35,621 nt of DNA from an uncultured bacterium (GTDB lineage Bacteria > Bacillota_I > Bacilli_A > RF39 > UBA660). The DNA lies in assembly GCA_949288335.1 (NCBI GenBank), contig CASEJU010000047.1, positions 1 through 35,621 on the forward strand, read 5' to 3'. The position numbers and the translations under genes were made by a program. Under the pieces are notes generated by a model. The model ran no database searches. It had not been told where the DNA came from and saw only the letters and a list, made by a program, of their open reading frames with translations. Every line of letters begins with the position of its first letter. Position 1 is the stretch's first letter. Positions 7,495-14,230 of this stretch are shown piece after piece.

Positions 7495-7599
7495 AACTTC
7501 CCATATTCAAAAAAGAAACGGAAAACAAAGCTAGTATTTTTTTACTACTTCCCTATACTTATAATTAGACATAACTTTTTAAATTTACCCTAAAAATAA

Positions 7600-7627
7600 T
7601 AAAAAAGCTAAAATTAATTAGCTTTTT
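7600..7627 (-). terminator. Terminator of the gene at 7614-8513
   Basis: AAAAAGCTAA and TTAGCTTTTT form a perfect 10-base inverted repeat with a 5-base AT-only loop and a U run on the minus strand. The stop codon lies within it. Confidence 0.75.
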
Positions 7628-8513
7628 CGGCTTCAATAAACTTATAACTATCTTTATCTACTGAAAACTTAAACGTGTATTTATCTAAGTTATCTTGGTA
7701 CTTTTTATATAATTCTTTATCTTCTAGTTCAGAATCTGTTAAAGTTACCTCTGTTCCATCTGTTAAAGTTAATACATTTTTATTAGTACCAATACTTTCA
7801 GCAAAACCTATTACAACACTTATATATAATTCATCTTTTTCTATATAAGAATCAGTAACCCCATATACTGGCGTATTACCTCCATCACCACATTCACAAG
7901 AAAGCCATACATAAACGTTTTTCTCTTTAGAATAACCATATAAATCTGTAAATATTCTGTTTATATTATCTTTAACAGCATCATTTCCATTATCAAATTT
8001 ACTTTTATATGTTTTATTAACATCATCATAAGAATAGTATTCTAAGCCGTCTTCATCATAACATAATCCATAAAAATCACCATCTTCTACAAGCCAAGAA
8101 TGCTGATTATCTCCAAAAGGGCTTATGTCATCTTCAAAAAAGTCTTTACATGAATAACTGCTTGATTTTGTTTTCGTATTTTCTAATGCAACAGTAGTTT
8201 TATACTCATTATTATTAAATATGATATCATTTTTATTAGAATAGCTAAAATCATAATAATATTGTTCGCCAAAAATGTTTTTCATGATTTCATCTGCTTT
8301 TTGCGTATCAACTTTTTCTACTTTACTTTCTTCTTTTGCTTTATTTTCTTTTTTATCAACTTTTTCTTTCTCTTTATTTTGGTCATTTCCAATTACATAT
8401 CCTATGTATAATCCAGCTGCTACAATTATTAATATTCCTATTAATCTTAATATTCCTCTTATTATTTTTGTTTTCTTACTTGGTCTTCCTACCTCGTTTT
8501 TTATTACTCCCAT
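7614..8513 (-). CDS. Single-pass membrane protein of unknown function
   Basis: I do not recognise a family for this 299-residue protein. It has a short basic cytoplasmic start with GRPSKKTK (residues 9-16), one membrane segment (about 19-45), then a Lys/Glu-rich linker (about 49-72). The outward-facing domain holds only four Cys (SYSCKDFF, YGLCYDED, LSCECGD), the last two close together. Acidic residues and Tyr are frequent. It is probably a surface-anchored monocistronic protein: its own promoter is at 8546-8574 and its own terminator follows. The start is supported by AAGGAG seven bases upstream. Confidence 0.7.
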   Translation of the reverse strand: MGVIKNEVGRPSKKTKIIRGILRLIGILIIVAAGLYIGYVIGNDQNKEKEKVDKKENKAKEESKVEKVDTQKADEIMKNIFGEQYYYDFSYSNKNDIIFNNNEYKTTVALENTKTKSSSYSCKDFFEDDISPFGDNQHSWLVEDGDFYGLCYDEDGLEYYSYDDVNKTYKSKFDNGNDAVKDNINRIFTDLYGYSKEKNVYVWLSCECGDGGNTPVYGVTDSYIEKDELYISVVIGFAESIGTNKNVLTLTDGTEVTLTDSELEDKELYKKYQDNLDKYTFKFSVDKDSYKFIEAEKAN

Positions 8514-8545
8514 CTTCTTACTCCTTTTCTATCTTATTATGTGTT

Positions 8546-8574
8546 TATATTAACATACGCCCCCCAGGTGTCAA
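8546..8574 (-). promoter_or_regulatory. Promoter of the membrane protein gene at 7614-8513
   Basis: A perfect -35 TTGACA (8574-8569) is followed after 17 bases by AATATA (an 18-base spacing gives ATATAA). The spacer contains GGGGGGCG, unusual for this DNA. The promoter lies just beyond the IS-end relic at 8600-8624. Confidence 0.65.
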
Positions 8575-8599
8575 GTCCTACTCGGGTGGAAAATTAGGA

Positions 8600-8624
8600 T
8601 GTATATTTTTTCTTGACTAATACA
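8600..8624 (+). mobile_element. Solitary copy of the IS terminal repeat
   Basis: This 25-mer matches the IS right end at 60-84 in 22 of 25 positions, including TTTTTCTTGACTAAT and the final CA. No transposase reading frame lies next to it. It is probably a leftover end of a deleted element or a small derivative. Confidence 0.45.
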
Positions 8625-8651
8625 AAAAGAAGCTATTTATCAGCTTCTTTT
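8625..8651 (-). terminator. Terminator after the thioredoxin-fold lipoprotein gene
   Basis: AAAAGAAGCT and AGCTTCTTTT form a perfect 10-base inverted repeat around a 7-base loop; the stop codon lies within it. It probably also ends the rpsB-tsf transcript. Confidence 0.75.
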
Positions 8652-9220
8652 GTTGTTGTTTCTTCTATTAACATTTTATTAATCAAACTAGAAAAATTAT
8701 CTTTTAAAGTGTTTTTTTGTTCATCCGTTATTATTTCTTCACTATCAGAGTTAATTATTCCAATGTATACGCCAACTATGTTTCCTTTATTTACAAATAC
8801 TATGGTTGGTGCACTTATTCTTTTATTACCCTCATCATCAGATGTTATATATTCGGATAAAAGGTTAGCTAATTCCTTATATTCCGTTGTATTATTATCT
8901 CTTATGTCCTTAAAGTTATAATACAAAATGCTCTTAATATCTTTTTCTTTAGCAACTTTGTCTAAAACGGGAACAATCTCTTTACATAATGCACAAGATG
9001 GAAATCCAAGATATATAATCCCAGTACCACTACTAATTGTGTCCATAACATTATCATAAGTAGTATACTCATAAATATTATCTTTTTCAACGTCTTTATA
9101 TTCATCTTTAAATCTAATGCTATCCGTACTAACGTCATCTTCAACTTTTGTAACTTCTATGGTATCACAACCAGTTAATATAAGTAAAAAAGTTAGTACT
9201 ACTGCCACTAACTTTTTCAT
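8633..9220 (-). CDS. Thioredoxin-fold lipoprotein
   Basis: The 195-residue protein has a lipoprotein signal peptide: MKKLVAVVLTFLLILTGC, with the lipobox Cys at residue 18. After a linker, a thioredoxin-like domain carries IIYLGFPSCALCKEIVPVL, an active-site CxxC (C-A-L-C, about residues 76-79), and the cis-proline region ISAPTIVF (about 134-141). It should be tethered outside the membrane and act in thiol-disulfide exchange, perhaps on exported Cys-rich proteins such as the one at 14231-16138; that partner is only a guess. It starts 2 bases after tsf, so it is probably cotranscribed with rpsB and tsf, which is not a usual arrangement. Confidence 0.85.
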   Translation of the reverse strand: MKKLVAVVLTFLLILTGCDTIEVTKVEDDVSTDSIRFKDEYKDVEKDNIYEYTTYDNVMDTISSGTGIIYLGFPSCALCKEIVPVLDKVAKEKDIKSILYYNFKDIRDNNTTEYKELANLLSEYITSDDEGNKRISAPTIVFVNKGNIVGVYIGIINSDSEEIITDEQKNTLKDNFSSLINKMLIEETTTKEADK

Positions 9221-9222
9221 TT

Positions 9223-10095
9223 CTATTCACCTTTCATTTGAGCAGCTACTTCTTCAGCAAAATTTTCTTGGCGTTTTTCTAATCCTTCTCCTACTTCATA
9301 TCTAATTACGTCAATTATTTTACCACCGTTATTGCTAACAAACTTACCTACGGTAATGCTATTATCCTTAACAAAGTCTTGCTCTTCAAGGCAAATTTCC
9401 TTGTAATATTTATTAATTCTACCCATTACCATCTTTTCAGCAATGTTAGCTGGTTTTCCTTCTGCCATTGCTTGCTCAGTTAAAATTTTCTTTTCGTTTT
9501 CTACTTGTTCTTTTGGAACTTGTTCTTTAGTAACATATTCTGGACGCATTGCAGCAGCATGCATAGAAACATCTTTTGCAACTTCTTCAGACGCACCCTT
9601 AAGTAATGTTAAAACAGAAATTTTACCACCCATATGAATGTATGAACCAAAGTGTTCATCATCATTTTTTTCTAATAAAGTAAATCTTCTAAAAGAAATC
9701 TTTTCTCCTATCATAGCCGTCATTGAAGTAACATAATCATTTAACGTACCTTCTTGGCAAGATAAAGCTAAAGCCTCTTCGTTTGTTTTAGCGTTACTTT
9801 TTAAAATAGTATTTGCAACATCTTCCATGAATTTCTGGAATTTTTCGTTTTTAGCAACAAAATCAGTTTCGCAATTAATTTCAAGAATAACTGCTTTATT
9901 ACCATCTACTTTAACGGTAGATAAACCTTCTGCCGCAATTCTTCCCGCTTTTTTAGCAGCTTTTGCGATACCTTTTTCTCTTAACCATTCAGTTGCCTTT
10001 TTAACATCGTTGTCATTTTCCTCTAGAGCTTTCTTACAGTCCATCATGCCTGCTCCAGAAATATCCCTTAACTCTCTTATTAGACTTGCGTTCAT
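9223..10095 (-). CDS. tsf: Elongation factor Ts
   Basis: EF-Ts regenerates EF-Tu-GTP by nucleotide exchange during translation. The 290-residue protein has the UBA-like N-terminus (IRELRDISGAGMMDCKKAL), the conserved LEINCETDFVAKNEKF (about residues 72-87), and a C-terminal region with MAEGKPANIAEKMV and the closing FAEEVAAQM. Length matches the family. The start is set by AAGGAG. It follows rpsB by 55 bases, the standard rpsB-tsf order. Confidence 0.98.
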   Translation of the reverse strand: MNASLIRELRDISGAGMMDCKKALEENDNDVKKATEWLREKGIAKAAKKAGRIAAEGLSTVKVDGNKAVILEINCETDFVAKNEKFQKFMEDVANTILKSNAKTNEEALALSCQEGTLNDYVTSMTAMIGEKISFRRFTLLEKNDDEHFGSYIHMGGKISVLTLLKGASEEVAKDVSMHAAAMRPEYVTKEQVPKEQVENEKKILTEQAMAEGKPANIAEKMVMGRINKYYKEICLEEQDFVKDNSITVGKFVSNNGGKIIDVIRYEVGEGLEKRQENFAEEVAAQMKGE

Positions 10096-10120
10096 TTTTA
10101 TCTTCTCCTTTTTATGATTA

Positions 10121-10143
10121 AAGATGATTTAAAAAATCATCTT
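10121..10143 (-). other. Intercistronic hairpin between rpsB and tsf
   Basis: AAGATGATTT and AAATCATCTT form a perfect 10-base-pair stem with a 3-base loop in the rpsB-tsf gap. On the minus strand no U run follows, so it is not a standard terminator. It may affect mRNA processing, stability, or the S2 to EF-Ts ratio. Confidence 0.6.
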
Positions 10144-10150
10144 ATTTACA

Positions 10151-11179
10151 TTATTTTGTTAAAGCCTTAATTAACTCATCTTTCTTTAATTTAGAATATC
10201 CTTCGATTTTAGCTTCTTTTGCCATAGCCTTTAATTCAACTACGGTTTTTTTAGATAAATCTTCATCTTCTTTAATAACTTCTTTTACTTTTTCAGTTAC
10301 TTTTTTAGCAACCTTTTTAACCGTTTGTTTAGCAGCAGCTTTTACTTCTTCTACCTTTTCTTTAACAACTGGTGCCTTTTCTTTTACTTTCTTTTCTACA
10401 ACAGCTTTAACATCCTTAGCTAATTCCTTAACGTCACTAGCTACTTCTTTAGCGGTAGATTTTAACTTATCTTCTTCGGTTACATAATCTTCCATCGGTT
10501 TATTTGTTGCCTCACAAATAGCATTATTTAAAACCCCAAGCACGATTTTAACAGCACGAATAGCATCGTCATTACCAGGAATTACATAATCTACTAAATC
10601 TGGATCACAGTTAGTATCTACAATACCAAATACTGGTATGTTTAACTTGTGTGCTTCGTTTATTGCGTTAAGTTCCTTTTTAGGATCAACGATAATCATC
10701 GCTTGTGGTAACTTTTTCATTTCTCTTAATCCACAAAAATATGAATTTAACTTATCATATTCTTTACGAATCTTAACTACTTCTTTTTTTGGTAACTTAT
10801 CAAAAGTTCCATCTTTTTCCATCTTTTCAATTTGATCCAAACGATTAATTCTTCTTCTAATCGTTCTAAAGTTAGTAAGTGTTCCACCTAACCAACGTTT
10901 TGAAACATAATAGCTATCAGATCTTTTTGCTTCTTCTTCAGTAGCTTCCTGAGCTTGCTTTTTAGTTCCTACAAAAATAACCTTTCCACCGTTCGCGGCA
11001 ATTTCCTTTAAAGCAGCATATGCTTCTTCAATTTTCTTTACTGTTTTTTGTAAGTCTATGATATAAATATCATCCCTTGCAGTAAAAATATACTCTTTCA
11101 TTTTTGGGTTCCATCTTTTAGTTTGGTGACCAAAATGAACACCTGCCTCTAAAAGATAACTCATTGATACAACTGGCAT
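10151..11179 (-). CDS. rpsB: Ribosomal protein S2 with long C-terminal extension
   Basis: S2 is a small-subunit protein needed for late 30S assembly. The core is standard: [20 protein letters not shown] at about residues 9-28, then [14 protein letters not shown] and [12 protein letters not shown]. Residues 1-230 match the family's usual length. About 110 more residues follow: a Lys/Ala/Val/Glu-rich probable helix (about 238-305), then a small domain [15 protein letters not shown]...[12 protein letters not shown], which resembles Rho-N/SAP-type nucleic-acid-binding helix pairs. The extension keeps the coding style of the core and the frame is unbroken, so it looks genuine. The start has AAGGAGG upstream. 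Confidence 0.97.
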   Translation of the reverse strand: MPVVSMSYLLEAGVHFGHQTKRWNPKMKEYIFTARDDIYIIDLQKTVKKIEEAYAALKEIAANGGKVIFVGTKKQAQEATEEEAKRSDSYYVSKRWLGGTLTNFRTIRRRINRLDQIEKMEKDGTFDKLPKKEVVKIRKEYDKLNSYFCGLREMKKLPQAMIIVDPKKELNAINEAHKLNIPVFGIVDTNCDPDLVDYVIPGNDDAIRAVKIVLGVLNNAICEATNKPMEDYVTEEDKLKSTAKEVASDVKELAKDVKAVVEKKVKEKAPVVKEKVEEVKAAAKQTVKKVAKKVTEKVKEVIKEDEDLSKKTVVELKAMAKEAKIEGYSKLKKDELIKALTK

Positions 11180-11300
11180 TTCTTTTTTCCTCCTTCGTTT
11201 TTTCCTCCAAGTTTTTCATCTTTATAATCCATCCTCTTCGGACACTCGGCTTACAAATCCAAACTTGTGTGTATTTTTTTCTTTCCATTAAGAAAAACCA
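11180..11300 (-). promoter_or_regulatory. Structured 5' leader of rpsB, possible S2 autoregulatory element
   Basis: The leader is about 120 bases. CAAGTTT (11267-11261) can pair with AAACTTG (11214-11208), closing a loop that contains CCGAGTGTCCGAAGAGGATGG. The closing strand runs into TTGGAGG, an extra Shine-Dalgarno-like motif, with AAGGAGG nearer the start codon. Such closing stems occur in ribosomal-protein autoregulatory leaders. The link to S2 is inferred from position only. Confidence 0.5.
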
Positions 11301-11305
11301 TGCAT

Positions 11306-11335
11306 ATTATAACACATACTTATTATATGTTACAA
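11306..11335 (-). promoter_or_regulatory. Promoter of rpsB-tsf
   Basis: TTGTAA (11335-11330) and TATAAT (11311-11306) are separated by 18 bases. The -10 is extended (TGTTATAAT). Confidence 0.75.
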
Positions 11336-11380
11336 GGTGTTTTTTTATATTTTATAAAGAAAAAAAGTGTTTTTTATTAT

Positions 11381-11998
11381 TTATTTTAATTTTTGTATTT
11401 CATTTATTAACGACTCAAATATCACATCACGACTAAATTTAGGCTTATCATATTCTATCCATATATCACTTGCACATCGTGATTTTTCTTCTACTTCATC
11501 TTTTCTATCTCCAAAAAATTCAAGATCTTTTTTAGCCTCTTCATATGAAAATGCACCTTCTAAATCATATAACTTAGCTTGAAAGTCGCACTCTATTTTA
11601 TAACAAAATAAAGCCTCCTTTGTTTTTCTTTCATTAAACTCATCTAATAACGCTTCTATTTCGCCTGCTTCCATTACGTCTTTTACAACCTCATGAACGC
11701 ATTTTTTACCTTTTTGTATTTTTTCTTCAGGCGTAATATTTGCTCTTATGGTAAAATCTTTCATTAGTATTTCTTCTAACTCGTGTAAAGTAAGCATTTT
11801 TAAGACTTTATACATATCTAAATTAAGTTTATACTCACTATTAAGTGCGATAGCAAGTATTAAACAACCATAAATATGTTCCGCAACAGACTCTAGTCTT
11901 TCTTTTTTTATGTTAACTTCTATCCAGCCAGTTCTTATTTTTTCTTTTAATTTTAAAGCTTGCATATAAAATGCTATAACTTTTTTATTCTTATTCAT
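11381..11998 (-). CDS. HD-domain protein (YfbR/HD_3-like phosphohydrolase)
   Basis: The 205-residue protein has the layout of YfbR-type 5'-nucleotidase and HD_3 proteins: RLESVAEHIYGCLILAIAL (about residues 33-51) supplies the first His, and MLTLHELEEILMKDF (about 68-82) the central metal motif. In that motif the classic His-Asp is His-Glu, a conservative change that could still bind metal. Family members dephosphorylate deoxynucleoside monophosphates or act on other phosphoesters; the substrate here is unknown. It starts 8 bases after priA with AGGAG upstream, so the two are likely cotranscribed. Confidence 0.8.
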   Translation of the reverse strand: MNKNKKVIAFYMQALKLKEKIRTGWIEVNIKKERLESVAEHIYGCLILAIALNSEYKLNLDMYKVLKMLTLHELEEILMKDFTIRANITPEEKIQKGKKCVHEVVKDVMEAGEIEALLDEFNERKTKEALFCYKIECDFQAKLYDLEGAFSYEEAKKDLEFFGDRKDEVEEKSRCASDIWIEYDKPKFSRDVIFESLINEIQKLK

Positions 11999-12006
11999 AA
12001 CTTCTC

Positions 12007-14169
12007 CTACAAATTTATTGGATTAAAATCAAGTTCAATCTTTATTTTGCTGTTTCCTTCGTATATTTTCAAAAGATTATTCAAGGTTAAATATAATTTT
12101 TCATCCTTTTTATATTTTAAAATAACCTGAAAATTAAAGTTTTTATTTACCCTTAAAACACTAGCCATCGAAGGCCCTAAAATTCTTGTTTTATCACTTA
12201 ATTCTTTTCTTAAATACAAACTTACTTTTTTTGCTTCGTTAATTCCGTAATCAAAATCCTTAGATGATATTTTAATTAAGGTTATAAAACAATACGGTGG
12301 ATAATTAAGCTTTTTTCTAATAAACATCTCTTTAGCAAAAAATCCTTTATAATCATGATTAGATGCACAAACAATACTATAATGTTCGGGATTAAAAGTT
12401 TGGATTATGGCCTCTCCTTTTCTATCAGCTCTTCCTGATCTTCCTATCGCTTGATCGAGCAAACTAAAAGTTCTTTCGCTACTTCTAAAATTAGGGATGT
12501 TAAGTCCTTGATCTGCATTTATCACGCCAACTAACGTAACCAAAGGAAAATTAAGTCCCTTTGCAATCATTTGAGTACCAACTAATATATCATATTTTCT
12601 ATCGTTAAAATCATTTATTATTTTAAAATGAGAGCCTTTTTTACTTGTGGTATCGGCATCCATTCTAATAACTTTTGCACTAGAAAACATTTTTTTTACC
12701 TCTTCTTCAATCATTTGGGTACCAGATCCTACTTCTCTTATCTTTTCTTTACAACTAGGACAAACGTCTTTTTTTACCTCTGCGTAGCCACAATAATGGC
12801 ACCTCATCATACCAGAAGTTTTATGGTAAGTTAGTGTTATGTCACAATTAGGGCACTTAAAAACATATCCACAAGAAGGACAAGTTAAATAATTAGCATA
12901 TCCCCTTCTATTTAATAATAACATTACTTGTTCTTTTTTATTTAATCTATCATTAATACTTTCTATTAATTCACTAGAAAACAATTTATTTCCTTTTCGA
13001 ATTTCTTTTTTCATATCTACTATTTTTACTTTAGGAAGAGGTTTATCATTAACCCGTTTATCAAGTTCAAGGTACTCATAATATCCTTTTTTAGCTCGTG
13101 CGAAACTTTCTATCGTAGGTGTTGCACTTGCAAGTATAACCGGACACTTATGTGTTAAAGATCTTTTAACGGCAATATCAAGCGTATTATACCTAGGATT
13201 ATTTTCCTGTTTATAACTTTCAGAATGTTCTTCATCTATTATTATTATCCCGATATTTTTAAGTGGAGCAAAAATAGCTGACCTAGCACCTATTACCAGT
13301 TTTACTTCACCACGGTTAATCCTTCTAAATTCATCATACCTTTCACCATCTGATAATGAGGAGTGTAAAATTGCTATATCATTACCAAATATTCCTTTAA
13401 AACGAGCGGTTATTTGAGGGGTTAAACTTATTTCCGGAACCAATATTATAGCTTCTTTACCTTGTTTTAAAACTTCTTTTACAACGTCTATATAAACTTC
13501 TGTTTTACCAGAGCCAGTAACCCCGTAAAGAAGATAAACCAAAGCGTTATTAAGAGCTTGTTTTATCTTGTTTGATACTTCTTGCTGCTTTTTAGTAAGA
13601 GTTATGGTCTTTAAATCAACCGTTCCAGAAACCTCCCGGTAAACCTCCTTATTAAACTCTATTACAATATTTTTTTCTATTAGTTTTTTAAGTGATGACC
13701 TACTTTTTATCTCACTTTTCAAAACCGACTTATTATTTGTTAAAAACTTAATTATTTCTAATTGCGCTTTAGTTTTTACCCCATCGTGACTAATATTTTC
13801 ATTTAATTTTACATATGTTTTGGTTTTAACTTTAGCACTCGTTTTATGATTTGCTTTCAAAGCTTTAGGAAGCATTGCCTGGTAAGTATATATTAATGAG
13901 CATAAATAACGTTCACTCATAAACTTACCAAGATTAATTAGCTCTGTATTTAATACTGGCTCTTCATCTATTACCTTTAATACTCCCTTAACATCAATAT
14001 CATCAGGTTTTTCTTCATAATCTAAAACAAAACCTTCGACTATTCTGTTTGAAAATGGTACCAAAACACGTTTACCTATTATGTTATTACACGCATCTTT
14101 AGAGACATGATAAGTAAAAGTCATGTTGTTTGATTTTACTCTGGTTTCAATTAGAACTTTTACATACAT
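12007..14169 (-). CDS. priA: Primosomal helicase PriA
   Basis: PriA recognises stalled forks and D-loops and starts helicase reloading. The 720-residue protein has an N-terminal DNA-binding domain (MTFTYHVS..GKRVLVPFSNRIVEGFV), Walker A LLYGVTGSGKTEVY (about residues 213-226) and Walker B IIIIDEEHSESYKQE (about 307-321). Eight zinc-binding Cys lie between CPSCGYVFKCPNC and CHYCGY/CPSC (about 438-480). Helicase motif VI is around QAIGRSGRADRKGEAIIQ. The ATG at 14169 follows AAGGAGAT and aligns with family starts. A longer frame to 14313 would run through the upstream gene's terminator and 3' end, so it is rejected. PriA completes, with DnaB and DnaI nearby, a Bacillota restart set. Confidence 0.97.
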   Translation of the reverse strand: MYVKVLIETRVKSNNMTFTYHVSKDACNNIIGKRVLVPFSNRIVEGFVLDYEEKPDDIDVKGVLKVIDEEPVLNTELINLGKFMSERYLCSLIYTYQAMLPKALKANHKTSAKVKTKTYVKLNENISHDGVKTKAQLEIIKFLTNNKSVLKSEIKSRSSLKKLIEKNIVIEFNKEVYREVSGTVDLKTITLTKKQQEVSNKIKQALNNALVYLLYGVTGSGKTEVYIDVVKEVLKQGKEAIILVPEISLTPQITARFKGIFGNDIAILHSSLSDGERYDEFRRINRGEVKLVIGARSAIFAPLKNIGIIIIDEEHSESYKQENNPRYNTLDIAVKRSLTHKCPVILASATPTIESFARAKKGYYEYLELDKRVNDKPLPKVKIVDMKKEIRKGNKLFSSELIESINDRLNKKEQVMLLLNRRGYANYLTCPSCGYVFKCPNCDITLTYHKTSGMMRCHYCGYAEVKKDVCPSCKEKIREVGSGTQMIEEEVKKMFSSAKVIRMDADTTSKKGSHFKIINDFNDRKYDILVGTQMIAKGLNFPLVTLVGVINADQGLNIPNFRSSERTFSLLDQAIGRSGRADRKGEAIIQTFNPEHYSIVCASNHDYKGFFAKEMFIRKKLNYPPYCFITLIKISSKDFDYGINEAKKVSLYLRKELSDKTRILGPSMASVLRVNKNFNFQVILKYKKDEKLYLTLNNLLKIYEGNSKIKIELDFNPINL

Positions 14170-14194
14170 ACCATCATCTCCTTCGTACAAAATA

Positions 14195-14223
14195 ATTATA
14201 ACAAAAAAAGAAGACTTATTTAA
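14195..14223 (-). promoter_or_regulatory. Promoter of priA
   Basis: An extended -10, TTTGTTATAAT (TATAAT at 14200-14195), lies 26 bases before the priA start. A weak -35 TTAAAT sits 17 bases upstream, within the terminator of the preceding gene. Confidence 0.55.
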
Positions 14224-14230
14224 GCCCTCT
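14203..14230 (-). terminator. Terminator of the Cys-rich surface protein gene
   Basis: On the minus strand AGAGGGCTT and AAGTCTTCT pair over 9 bases (two G-U) around AAAT, followed by seven U. It lies directly after the stop at 14231. Confidence 0.75.

Larger units (their letters stand above)
7312..7563. repeat. Imperfect inverted repeat bounding the small RNA/peptide element
   Basis: The outer arms (7312-7352 on plus, 7563-7520 on minus) can be aligned from a TATAA box through a GGAAG(C/T)AG stretch and ACTAG to TTGTTTTCC. Both arms fold into 5' hairpins. The arrangement means the two convergent transcripts begin with related sequence. It could be an ancient duplication within a toxin-antitoxin locus, or the ends of a small mobile element. 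Confidence 0.5.

Noticed and set aside
11336-11380. AT-rich inverted repeat after the HD-domain gene as a terminator
   Set aside because: It pairs only in A-T stretches with mismatched outer bases and has no clean U run; chance is likely in this base composition.
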